Origin: an uncultured Flavobacteriales bacterium
GTDB taxonomy: Bacteria > Bacteroidota > Bacteroidia > Flavobacteriales_D > Sanyastnellaceae
Length of the DNA stretch: 61,548 nucleotides
Reading direction: 5' to 3'
Assembly: GCA_937881575.1 (NCBI GenBank)
Contig: CALGEI010000079.1
Span: 1 to 61,548, forward strand
Positions 8,791 through 16,474 of this stretch are shown here, piece by piece. Position numbers and translations under genes: made by a program. The notes under the pieces were generated by a model. It was not told the origin of the DNA and ran no database searches. It worked only from the letters and a program-made list of their open reading frames with translations. Positions within the stretch are counted from its first letter, which is position 1; every line of letters starts with the position of its first letter.

Positions 8791-9968
8791 ACCAAGAGCA
8801 ACCTACCACCCGTGGCATTGCCATTCTCGGAAGTACCGGGTCCATCGGGACTCAGGCGTTGGAGGTCATCCAGCAACAGCCCGAACGGCTACACGTCGAA
8901 GTGCTCAGCGCATACCGCAACGCAGATCTGTTGATCCAACAGGCCTTGGCCTTCAAACCGAATACGGTTGTGATCGGAGACATGGCGTTGCTTGAAAAAG
9001 TGAAAGACGCATTGTTCGATGAAGGAATCAAGGTCTACGCCGGAGCCGATGCTTTGGAACAAGTCGTTGAAATGGAGGGCATCGATATGGTGCTCACTGC
9101 TTTGGTTGGAGCTGCCGGTTTGCGGCCCACTTTGAAGGCCATCCGAGCGGGCAAAGACATCGCGCTCGCCAACAAAGAAACGCTCGTCGTTGCAGGCGAG
9201 TTGATCATGGCGGAAGCGCGCGCTGTGGGTGTAGCCATCCATCCCGTTGATTCGGAGCACAGCGCCATCTATCAATGCCTTGCCGGAGAATTGCTCAACC
9301 CCATCGAGAAAGTCATTCTCACGGCCTCTGGAGGTCCTTTTCGCGGACGCTCACGCGCAGACTTGGAAGGCGTGACCAGGGCGCAAGCCTTGAAGCACCC
9401 CAATTGGAGCATGGGGGCCAAAATCACCATCGACAGTGCTTCGATGATGAACAAAGGATTGGAGGTCATTGAAGCCAAATGGTTGTTCGATCTTACCATG
9501 GATCAAGTGGACGTCGTCATCCATCCTCAAAGCATTGTCCATAGCTGTGTTCAATTTGAAGACGGTTCGATCAAAGCGCAATTGGGACTTCCGGATATGA
9601 AACTTCCTATCCAGTATGCATTGGGCTATCCCAGACGTCTTGCCAATGAATTCGAACGGTTCAATTTCCTGAATTATCCTCAGCTTACGTTCGAAAAGCC
9701 CGACCTCGAGGCCTTCCGGAATCTCGCACTCGCTTATGAAGCGGGAAAAAAAGGGGGCAATGCCCCGTGCGTTTTGAATGCAGCGAACGAAGTCGCCGTA
9801 GCGCGTTTCTTAGCTGATGAGATTTCCTTTTTGGAATTGACGTCTGTCGTAGAGCATGCCCTCAGTCACGTCTCATGGCAAGATCGACCGAGCATTGAGT
9901 CGCTCCTCGGAAGTGACGCTGAAGCACGCGCTAAAGCTGCAGAATACCAATCGGTGGTCCTTCGGTAA
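8787..9968 (+). CDS. dxr: 1-deoxy-D-xylulose 5-phosphate reductoisomerase
   Basis: Second enzyme of the MEP isoprenoid pathway: NADPH-dependent conversion of DXP to MEP in the cytoplasm. The 393-aa protein has the NADPH-binding GSTGSIGTQALEVI, then ALANKETLVVAGELI, the metal/substrate site PVDSEHSAIYQCL, the loop SGGPFRGRS, HPNWSMGAKITIDSASMMN and the MNKGLEVIEAKWLF segment. No ATG or GTG exists before the NADPH motif, so translation must start at TTG 8787, which overlaps the stop of the DUF59 gene (TTTGA). This points to translational coupling. The gene ends 18 nt from the convergent frr stop, with no obvious terminator between. Confidence 0.97.
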   Translation: MNQEQPTTRGIAILGSTGSIGTQALEVIQQQPERLHVEVLSAYRNADLLIQQALAFKPNTVVIGDMALLEKVKDALFDEGIKVYAGADALEQVVEMEGIDMVLTALVGAAGLRPTLKAIRAGKDIALANKETLVVAGELIMAEARAVGVAIHPVDSEHSAIYQCLAGELLNPIEKVILTASGGPFRGRSRADLEGVTRAQALKHPNWSMGAKITIDSASMMNKGLEVIEAKWLFDLTMDQVDVVIHPQSIVHSCVQFEDGSIKAQLGLPDMKLPIQYALGYPRRLANEFERFNFLNYPQLTFEKPDLEAFRNLALAYEAGKKGGNAPCVLNAANEVAVARFLADEISFLELTSVVEHALSHVSWQDRPSIESLLGSDAEARAKAAEYQSVVLR

Positions 9969-9986
9969 AACGACCAGGATGCTTTG

Positions 9987-10550
9987 TTAAACGGTCATAA
10001 TGTCCGCTTCTTTCGCGGCCAAAATCTCATCAATTCTCTTGATGTACTGATCGGTCAAGGTTTGGACCTGTCCTTCTCCGTCCTTCGCTAAATCCTCGCT
10101 GAGTCCATCATTCTTGGCAGACTTGATGAAATCATTGGCTTCCTTTCTCGCATTGCGAATACCGACTCGAGCCCCTTCGCCTTCACCACGGGCACGCTTG
10201 GTTAAGTCACGACGACGCTCTTCTGTAAGCGCAGGAATGTTGATTAAGATTGATTCCCCATTGTTCATAGGATTCAATCCAAGGTTGGCATTGATGATGG
10301 CCGTGGCGATGACATCCAGCATGGATTTTTCCCAAGCCTGAACCGTCAATGTGCGGGCGTCCGTCGAGTTCACATTCGCTACCTGACTCAAGGGCGTAAT
10401 CGCACCGTAGTAATCTACTTTGACGCTGTCCAACATGGCTGGATGTGCCTTTCCAGCGCGCACTTTGGTCAATTCCGACTCCATGTGCTTGATCGCCTTA
10501 TCCATGGCCTCCCGAGCCACATCCAATGCCATTTCAATTTCCTCACTCAT
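9987..10550 (-). CDS. frr: Ribosome recycling factor
   Basis: With EF-G it splits post-termination ribosomes. The 187-aa protein has the typical length and the family signatures KVRAGKAHPAMLDSVKVDYYG near the N-terminus and PALTEERRRDLTKRARGEGE in the C-terminal half, where the three-helix bundle ends. It lies 12 nt downstream of pyrH, the usual neighbour in many bacteria, so the two are one transcription unit. The terminator after tsf separates this pair from the ribosomal protein genes. Confidence 0.98.
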   Translation of the reverse strand: MSEEIEMALDVAREAMDKAIKHMESELTKVRAGKAHPAMLDSVKVDYYGAITPLSQVANVNSTDARTLTVQAWEKSMLDVIATAIINANLGLNPMNNGESILINIPALTEERRRDLTKRARGEGEGARVGIRNARKEANDFIKSAKNDGLSEDLAKDGEGQVQTLTDQYIKRIDEILAAKEADIMTV

Positions 10551-10562
10551 CGTTTCCGTGAT

Positions 10563-11300
<738 letters not shown>

Positions 11301-11322
11301 TCATATCGCATTTGAAAACGAC

Positions 11323-11349
11323 AAGGGCCACCTAAAAAAGGCAGCCCTT
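11323..11349 (-). terminator. Rho-independent terminator after tsf
   Basis: On the minus strand a 10-bp stem (AAGGGCTGCC with GGTGGCCCTT, two G-U pairs) closes a seven-nt T-rich loop and is followed by a short T-rich tract. It sits 27 nt past the tsf stop and before pyrH. It probably ends the rplM-rpsI-rpsB-tsf transcript. Confidence 0.7.
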
Positions 11350-11376
11350 GAAACAAAACATCTAAAACGGTTGAAA

Positions 11377-12204
11377 TCAGTCCAATGATTCTCTGCAAAA
11401 CGCAGTCAAAACAGCTTCGCTGTTCGCTGACTTCACATAATTCGCTACGCTCACCTTGTTGTCCTTGATGAACATCTGATTGACCAAAGTGGCCTCCTTG
11501 AACCACTTCTTCAAGCGGCCTTCGGCGATCTTGGTCGCCATCTCTTCGGGCTTGCCCTCTTGAATGGCCAACTCCTTACCAATAGCTCGCTCCTTCTCAA
11601 TCAATTCATCTGGGATGGATGTTTCATCCAATGCAACAGGCGCCATCGCCGCAGCTTGCATCGCAACATCACGGCCTACTTCGCCTTCAACAGCAGCTGA
11701 AAAACCAACGAGCGTCGCCAGGCGATTGCCCGGGTGGATGTAAGCCGACACTTGAGCAGCGCTCAATGTGTGAAAAACAGCAACTTCAATTTTCTCTCCA
11801 ATTTTACCGATTTGCTCAGTAATCTTCTCCGCAACCGTGATTCCTGCTCCTGGGAACTCCTGCTCCATCAATGCCTCCTTTGACTGAAGACCGTGACTCA
11901 AAGCAAGTTCTACCAATGTTTGAGCGACACCAATGAATTCATCATTCTTCGCAACAAAATCAGTCTCACAATTGAGCGACAAAAGAATTCCGAAATCCTT
12001 TGAATCATTCACTGATGAAAGAATTACACCTTCGCCTGTTTCTCGGTCTCCACGCTTCGCCGCAACTTTTTGTCCTTTCAGACGCAAAATTTCAATGGCC
12101 TTTTCAAAATTTCCTTCGGCTTCCTGGAGTGCCTTTTTGCAATCCATCATTCCGGCTCCAGTTTGTTTCCGGAGGTTATTCACTTCAGCAGCTGTGATGC
12201 TCAT
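11377..12204 (-). CDS. tsf: Elongation factor Ts
   Basis: Nucleotide exchange factor for EF-Tu. The 275-aa protein starts MSITAAEVNNLRKQTGAGMM and continues MDCKKALQEAEGN, the UBA-like N-terminal domain. The core shows NCETDFVAKNDEFIGVAQ, the segment contacting EF-Tu, and YIHPGNRLATLVGF marks the dimer/core domain. It follows rpsB by 67 nt on the same strand, the almost universal gene pair, and is followed by a terminator. Both length and motifs are ordinary. Confidence 0.98.
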   Translation of the reverse strand: MSITAAEVNNLRKQTGAGMMDCKKALQEAEGNFEKAIEILRLKGQKVAAKRGDRETGEGVILSSVNDSKDFGILLSLNCETDFVAKNDEFIGVAQTLVELALSHGLQSKEALMEQEFPGAGITVAEKITEQIGKIGEKIEVAVFHTLSAAQVSAYIHPGNRLATLVGFSAAVEGEVGRDVAMQAAAMAPVALDETSIPDELIEKERAIGKELAIQEGKPEEMATKIAEGRLKKWFKEATLVNQMFIKDNKVSVANYVKSANSEAVLTAFCRESLD

Positions 12205-12271
12205 GATATGGTTGTTTTGAGGGGCGAGGGGTCAACCCGCCACACGTTCAATGCCTAAATAAATTGAGGAA

Positions 12272-13108
12272 TTAGTCTTCCTTCTTTTCTTCTGCAGGTG
12301 CTTCAGCAGCAGGCGCTTCAGCAGCAGGCGCTTCAGCAGCAGCAGGTGCTGGAGCCGCCTCAGCAGCTTCCTTCTTCGCCTTCGCTTTTGATGCCGCTGC
12401 GTCCACTGCATCTTTATCAGACTTACGCTCCTGAAGACCTTCTGCCACTGCTTGGCACAAAGCGTCTAAGACCAATGCGATCGAACGACCTGCATCGTCA
12501 TTGGATGGAATTGGGAAATCTACAGGTCGAGGATCAGAATTTGTATCCACCATCCCAAAAACAGGAATGCCCAACTTCTTCGCTTCCGCTAGAGCAATGT
12601 GCTCTTTGCTCACGTCTACGATAAAAATCGCTGCTGGAATGCGTGTCAAGTCCGTAATAGAACCCAAGTTCTTCTCCAACTTGGCACGTTGACGACTTAC
12701 CTGCAAGCGCTCGCGCTTGGACATCGTCTTCAACGTTCCATCTTCACCCATTTTGTCAATCTGGGACATCTTTCGCACCGCCTTTCGGATGGTAGCAAAG
12801 TTCGTCAACATCCCTCCAGACCATCGCTCCGTGACATATGGCATGCCAATGGCTTTTACACGCTCGGATACCACGTCTTTGGCTTGCTTCTTCGTTGCGA
12901 CGAATAAAATCTTCTTACCGCTCTTAGCGATTTGCTTCATTGCTGCTGCAGCTTCGTCTAATTTGACGCCTGTCTTATGCAAATCAAGAATGTGGATTCC
13001 TTTCTTCTCCGTGAAGATGTAAGGAGCCATGTGCGGGTTCCACTTGCGCTTGAGGTGACCGAAGTGAACTCCGGCTTGGAGCATTTGCTCGAATGATGTT
13101 CTTTCCAT
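12272..13108 (-). CDS. rpsB: 30S ribosomal protein S2
   Basis: Structural protein of the small subunit. The start is ATG 13108 (MERTSFEQMLQAGVHFGHL); the longer frame opens with a TTG inside the leader structure. Core motifs are RKWNPHMAPYIFTEKKGIHI, VATKKQAKDVV, RWSGGMLTNFATIRKA and FGMVDTNSDPRPVDFPIPSN. The 278-aa protein is longer than E. coli S2 because of a low-complexity tail rich in Ala, Pro, Glu and Lys (about the last 45 residues, containing AEAPAAEAPAAEAP), encoded by a short tandem repeat. A structured leader lies between rpsI and rpsB, suggesting S2-dependent or other cis-regulation. Confidence 0.98.
   Translation of the reverse strand: MERTSFEQMLQAGVHFGHLKRKWNPHMAPYIFTEKKGIHILDLHKTGVKLDEAAAAMKQIAKSGKKILFVATKKQAKDVVSERVKAIGMPYVTERWSGGMLTNFATIRKAVRKMSQIDKMGEDGTLKTMSKRERLQVSRQRAKLEKNLGSITDLTRIPAAIFIVDVSKEHIALAEAKKLGIPVFGMVDTNSDPRPVDFPIPSNDDAGRSIALVLDALCQAVAEGLQERKSDKDAVDAAASKAKAKKEAAEAAPAPAAAEAPAAEAPAAEAPAEEKKED
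12301..12345 (-). repeat. 15-bp tandem repeat inside the 3' end of rpsB
   Basis: On the plus strand the unit CTTCAGCAGCAGGCG occurs at 12301-12315 and 12316-12330, followed by a diverged third copy. It encodes the repeated Ala-Pro-Ala-Ala-Glu tail of S2. Such in-frame units can expand or shrink by slippage without breaking the protein. Confidence 0.75.
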
Positions 13109-13129
13109 GTTTACGTTCCTGGATTGATC

Positions 13130-13177
13130 AACTTCTCGGTAGCCATCGGGCACGTTGCCCAATGAGTCTGAGAAGTT
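13130..13177 (-). promoter_or_regulatory. Candidate structured RNA leader of rpsB
   Basis: In the 146-nt gap between rpsI and rpsB the minus strand can fold into two nested stems. The outer stem pairs AACTTCTC with GAGAAGTT (8 bp, perfect). The inner stem pairs CATTGGGCA with TGCCCGATG around an ACG loop (9 bp with one G-U). Internal loops of 5 nt and 6 nt separate them. It ends 21 nt before the rpsB ATG. No T-run follows, so it is not a classical terminator. A ribosomal-protein leader that regulates translation is the natural reading, but this is inference. Confidence 0.55.
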
Positions 13178-13254
13178 TGGATGCTAAACAGCTATTTTAT
13201 TAAGTAAATTCAAAGAGGAGTTGAAGGCGAGCTTCCATCCTGTTCCAAAAGCGA

Positions 13255-13641
13255 TTATCGCTTGGAGAACTGAGATTTCTTACGCGCTTTCTTCTGACCA
13301 AACTTCTTGCGCTCCACCATACGAGGATCACGAGTGGTCAAACCATGTTGCTTCAAAATCGACTTCCATTCAGGATTGATTTCAATCAATGCCTTCGAAA
13401 TGGCCAAACGGACGGCTTCTGCCTGACCCGTAATACCACCACCGTCGACGTTGACGTTCATGTCATATTGACCTGCGGTCTCCGTCAACATGAACGGCTG
13501 GTTGATTTTATATTGAAGAACGGCCGTGCTGAAATACGTGTTGACGTCCAACTTGTTCACAGTCAAAGCTCCCTTCCCTGGCTTCAGGTAAAGACGAGCG
13601 ACTGCTGTTTTTCGGCGGCCAGATGTGTTGATGACTTCCAT
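13255..13641 (-). CDS. rpsI: 30S ribosomal protein S9
   Basis: Small-subunit protein whose C-terminal tail reaches the P-site tRNA. The 128-aa sequence starts MEVINTSGRRKTAVARLYLK, contains VNVDGGGITGQAEAVRLAIS, and ends LTTRDPRMVERKKFGQKKAR followed by the basic tail KKSQFSKR, all canonical. It follows rplM by 23 nt in the conserved L13-S9 operon. The 146-nt gap to rpsB holds the leader structure. Confidence 0.98.
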   Translation of the reverse strand: MEVINTSGRRKTAVARLYLKPGKGALTVNKLDVNTYFSTAVLQYKINQPFMLTETAGQYDMNVNVDGGGITGQAEAVRLAISKALIEINPEWKSILKQHGLTTRDPRMVERKKFGQKKARKKSQFSKR

Positions 13642-13664
13642 GCGGATGATTGATCAGACTAAGG

Positions 13665-14114
13665 TCAGGCGTTGAGAGTGAAAAGCTCAGGTTGCTGAGC
13701 TTCGTGCTTGTGGTCGGGACCGACAACAACATGCAAGTTACGGAACAGGGCACGGCCCAAAGTGTTCTTTGGCAGCATGCCACGAACCGCATCTTCTACC
13801 ATCGCAAAAGGCTTTCGCGCCATTTGCTCACGAGCAGTTCGTTTGCGTTGGCCTCCAGGATACCCCGTGTATCGGATGTATTCCTTTTGGTCCCACTTGT
13901 TTCCAGTCAAAACAACTTTCTCCGCATTGATTACGATGACGTAATCCCCGCAATCTGCGTGAGGCGTGAAATTGGTCTTGTGCTTGCCACGAAGGCGTTT
14001 AGCGACTTCTGAAGCTAGTCGGCCTAAAGTCTGGCCTTCAGCATCAACAAGCAACCACTTTTTGTCAGCATTCTCCTTGTTAGCGGAGAGCGTCTTGTAG
14101 CTCAAAGTATCCAC
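13665..14114 (-). CDS. rplM: 50S ribosomal protein L13
   Basis: Early-assembly large-subunit protein. I start at GTG 14114 (read as MDTLSYKTLSANKENADKKW), because Bacteroidota L13 proteins begin this way; an upstream GTG at 14141 would add nine residues. Signatures are WLLVDAEGQTLGRLASEVAK, RLRGKHKTNFTPHADCGDYV and GGQRKRTAREQMARKPFAMV, then AVRGMLPKNTLGR. About 149 aa, normal length. It is the first gene of the rplM-rpsI-rpsB-tsf run, preceded by a promoter-like TATCTTCG and a perfect 14-bp palindrome near the predicted transcript start. Confidence 0.96.
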   Translation of the reverse strand: MDTLSYKTLSANKENADKKWLLVDAEGQTLGRLASEVAKRLRGKHKTNFTPHADCGDYVIVINAEKVVLTGNKWDQKEYIRYTGYPGGQRKRTAREQMARKPFAMVEDAVRGMLPKNTLGRALFRNLHVVVGPDHKHEAQQPELFTLNA

Positions 14115-14140
14115 GGTGAGTGTTTTGAATGTACGGTTCA

Positions 14141-14165
14141 CCCCAAAATTGGGGCTGCGAAGATA
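14141..14165 (-). promoter_or_regulatory. Putative rplM promoter and palindrome at the transcript start
   Basis: TATCTTCG at 14165-14158 resembles the Bacteroidota -7 box, and a TTG lies 20 nt upstream as a possible -33 element. The predicted +1 falls at the edge of the perfect palindrome CCCCAAAATTGGGG (14141-14154). The palindrome could be an operator or a 5'-end RNA element. Confidence 0.4.
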
Positions 14166-14202
14166 GCAAACGGATGTTTACAACCCAAGCTCAGGTGTGG
14201 AC

Positions 14203-14220
14203 AAAAATCACATCGTGTGA
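14203..14220 (-). terminator. Possible short terminator after the DUF2490/LTD gene
   Basis: On the minus strand TCACA and TGTGA form a 5-bp stem around a three-nt loop, followed directly by TTTTTG. It lies 15 nt past the stop at 14235. The stem is short, so this is tentative. Confidence 0.35.
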
Positions 14221-14234
14221 AATTCCTTGCCCAG

Positions 14235-15359
14235 TCAATCATTTTCGAGCCGTTCAGAAGGGATGCCTTTGCCCAATAAATCAAAGGATTGAGGATACTC
14301 ACTGGCCTGTGGTCCAACTTGAATTTCTTGCATTTGACCCTCAGGATGAATCCAAAACAAACGCTCCCCGTCTGCAGACACTCCGAAACTAAAGCTCCCT
14401 TCACCTTTTTCATAGCCCTTCCACCTCGCTTGAGGAGGGAGCACAACCGCGTCGAATTCCAAGCCCGTTTTCTCCAAAGAATCCGTTAAACGCCACCCCT
14501 TCAAGGTGCACCAGTTGTTACTTCGATTGGTGATGACAATCCAATCCGCGGGTTGGCCTTTTGCATGCACTCCCGAAACATAGGCTGCATCTGAAGAGCA
14601 TACGATAGGCTGAACAGGAGCGACTTGCTTCACTCGATCCGCCACCATTATCCTTGCCTCAGGAATCTTGACCTTTGATTTCTTGCGCTTCTTAGGGCTG
14701 TTCAGCTTCCAGATCAGGTTGGCCTTAACGATGTGCTGCGCTTGCGGATCAACGGCATTCCACTCCTGCGACCAAATGTAACCGAAACAGGTAGACAGGG
14801 CATCGTTGATCTCCCGCGTCATCAACCAGCGGAATCGCGTTTTCTGTTCCGGAAACTCTTCAAAATCCGGAAATAGCTCGAGATCCGTTTTCCAGCGCCA
14901 CGGCCCTTGACGCGCATGCTGATAACCAAATCGAATCCTCCACGATTGACCCTCTTCTAGCCAGGGCATATCCGTTGAATGGGATTTGGGGCCGACGCCC
15001 TGTGCCGTCATAAAACGAGCGTTCCATTCTCCTTTCCCCATGTCTCCTTCGCTGCTCAATCGGAGCGCCACACGTTGCTGAGGAGTATAGCCCCCCATTC
15101 CGTTGCGCTCCTCGGAATAGCGGTATTGCAAGTTGACCTTGATTGCAGAAAAAAGATCGTTCTCAATGGATGCATCCAAAATGCCGCGTTGGTGCCGCGT
15201 CAAGTCGGCGTCCCATCGATTTTCGTATTGAACTGACCAAGCCCAGTCATTGCGCAATGACTGGTTCACCTCGAATCCAAGCCAACCGCCTGATTCAGAC
15301 CATTGGCTCCACATGGAATGCGTGATCAATCCAAATGCAAGCAGCAAGACGATGCGCAT
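14235..15359 (-). CDS. DUF2490-like outer-membrane barrel protein with C-terminal lamin-tail domain
   Basis: Envelope protein of 374 aa. The start is ATG 15359 (MRIVLLLAFGLITHSMWSQ), which gives a clear signal peptide one nt after the upstream lipoprotein gene. Residues about 20-210 look like a DUF2490 barrel: alternating amphipathic strands such as WAWSVQYENRWDADLTRHQ and VNLQYRYSEERNG. A linker of basic residues (SPKKRKKSKVKIPEAR) follows. The C-terminal part (about 270-360) resembles a lamin-tail domain: DWIVITNRSNNWCTLKGWRL, then an acidic/aromatic loop, FGVSADGERLFWIHPEG. The combination is unusual to me. Function is unknown. A short terminator may follow. Confidence 0.65.
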   Translation of the reverse strand: MRIVLLLAFGLITHSMWSQWSESGGWLGFEVNQSLRNDWAWSVQYENRWDADLTRHQRGILDASIENDLFSAIKVNLQYRYSEERNGMGGYTPQQRVALRLSSEGDMGKGEWNARFMTAQGVGPKSHSTDMPWLEEGQSWRIRFGYQHARQGPWRWKTDLELFPDFEEFPEQKTRFRWLMTREINDALSTCFGYIWSQEWNAVDPQAQHIVKANLIWKLNSPKKRKKSKVKIPEARIMVADRVKQVAPVQPIVCSSDAAYVSGVHAKGQPADWIVITNRSNNWCTLKGWRLTDSLEKTGLEFDAVVLPPQARWKGYEKGEGSFSFGVSADGERLFWIHPEGQMQEIQVGPQASEYPQSFDLLGKGIPSERLEND

Positions 15360-15360
15360 A

Positions 15361-15798
15361 TCAGATGTCTTCGAAAATACGGAGAGTCCCAAGATCATGC
15401 TGTTCATCGCGTGAGGAGATGGTCAGCTCATGAATGATGGCCACTTTCGGTGCATTGTTGAACGCCGGCAACGTGTCCTCACTGTATACGTAGAGGGTGT
15501 AATCTCCTGTGCGCAAACCATAAAACACAAACTCCCCATCGAAATTGGTTTGAACTCGATCGTCCGGTCCAACACGATCGCCGTAAATGATGAAGACATC
15601 CTCATCCGCAGCTGGCGCTATCACCGCTCCGTTTGGATTGGTGATTACCGGGCGTTGTTCTACTTCAATTTTCCCGTGAATCATCGCTTGTCCGCCTTCA
15701 CCGGCCGTTCTCGTGCAGCCAAAAGCGAAGATTGACGAAGCCAGGCCAACGGCCCAGAAAAAATTTAGGCGCCTTTTCAAAATTTGATTCCTTTTCAT
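15361..15798 (-). CDS. Small lipoprotein with carboxypeptidase-regulatory-like Ig fold
   Basis: About 145 aa from ATG 15798 (MKRNQILKRRLNFFWAVGLA). The basic N-region, hydrophobic stretch and Cys at about residue 28 (IFAFGCTRTAGEGG) suggest a lipoprotein, although the lipobox is relaxed. The mature part IHGKIEVEQRPVITNPNG followed by DGEFVFYGLRTGDYTLYVYS fits the carboxypeptidase-regulatory-like/peptidase-associated beta-sandwich often found in Bacteroidota surface lipoproteins. The longer frame from 15843 is rejected because it would bury the signal peptide. It is one nt upstream of the DUF2490/LTD gene and divergent from tdk. A TACTTTG element (15812-15806) sits seven nt before the ATG. Confidence 0.7.
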   Translation of the reverse strand: MKRNQILKRRLNFFWAVGLASSIFAFGCTRTAGEGGQAMIHGKIEVEQRPVITNPNGAVIAPAADEDVFIIYGDRVGPDDRVQTNFDGEFVFYGLRTGDYTLYVYSEDTLPAFNNAPKVAIIHELTISSRDEQHDLGTLRIFEDI

Positions 15799-15822
15799 GA
15801 GAGTGCAAAGTAGCAACTGAAG

Positions 15823-15830
15823 TAATTTCG
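15823..15830 (+). promoter_or_regulatory. Putative -7-like element of tdk
   Basis: TAATTTCG resembles TAnnTTTG with one change and ends 11 nt before the tdk ATG. The same TAnnTTCG variant occurs before rplM, rlmN and the nuclease gene at 42518. The predicted leader would be only a few nt. Confidence 0.3.
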
Positions 15831-15841
15831 AACACAACATC

Positions 15842-16474
15842 ATGGTACCACACGACGAACATTCTCCACTTCAGCACACCGGCATCGGTGAAGGACGCAT
15901 TGAAATTGTTTGTGGACCCATGTTTTCTGGGAAAACAGAAGAGCTCCTGCGCCGCGTTCGACGTGCTCAAATCGCTCGCCAACCTACGCTTATTTTCAAG
16001 CCCGCAACGGATACGCGTTATGAAAAAGACGCCGTCACTTCGCACGACTCGAATGCATTGCCTTCCGTTACGGTCAAAGACAGCGCCGCACTTCTGTCTC
16101 ATTTACAATCACTTAGCAAACCCGTCATGGTCGTGGCCATTGATGAAGTTCAATTCTTCGATGAAGACTTGCCCTCGTTGTGCACGTTTTTGGCCAACAA
16201 AGGCATTCGCGTGATCGCTGCTGGTTTGGATTTAGATTTTACGGGGGAACCTTTTGGGTGCATGCCAGAATTGCTTGCGCGCGCTGAAGAAGTGACCAAG
16301 CTGCATGCTGTCTGCATGGAAACAGGGAGGCCAGCGCATTTCTCTCACCGCATTGCAGGAGGCGACAGCACCGTTGAAATCGGAGAAAAAGACTTGTATA
16401 TCCCCTTGACGCGACAAGCCTTTGTAGAGGCTCGAAAGTCCAATGCACCTGATTCAGAGGAGGCGAGCGTATGA
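15842..16474 (+). CDS. tdk: Thymidine kinase (type II)
   Basis: Salvage kinase making dTMP from thymidine. The 210-aa protein has a short N-terminal extension, the P-loop GPMFSGKTEELLRRVRRAQ, the DTRYEKDAVTSHDSN segment and the Walker-B-like VVAIDEVQFFDEDLP. The lasso/zinc region is altered. Typical family members have two CxxC pairs, but here only the first cysteine remains (LHAVCMETGRPAHFSHR) and the C-terminal pair is replaced by YIPLTRQAFVEARKSN. Structural zinc is therefore probably absent while the catalytic parts are intact. The stop overlaps the murF-alr start by four nt (ATGA), so the two are coupled. Confidence 0.95.
   Translation: MVPHDEHSPLQHTGIGEGRIEIVCGPMFSGKTEELLRRVRRAQIARQPTLIFKPATDTRYEKDAVTSHDSNALPSVTVKDSAALLSHLQSLSKPVMVVAIDEVQFFDEDLPSLCTFLANKGIRVIAAGLDLDFTGEPFGCMPELLARAEEVTKLHAVCMETGRPAHFSHRIAGGDSTVEIGEKDLYIPLTRQAFVEARKSNAPDSEEASV

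Noticed and set aside
12298-12624. Glutamine/leucine-rich plus-strand ORF over the end of rpsB
   Set aside because: It is the reverse reading of the repetitive S2 tail, with no homology signal.
14115-14141. GTG 14141 as the rplM start
   Set aside because: It would add nine residues not seen in related L13 proteins and sits within the palindrome; GTG 14114 gives the standard N-terminus.
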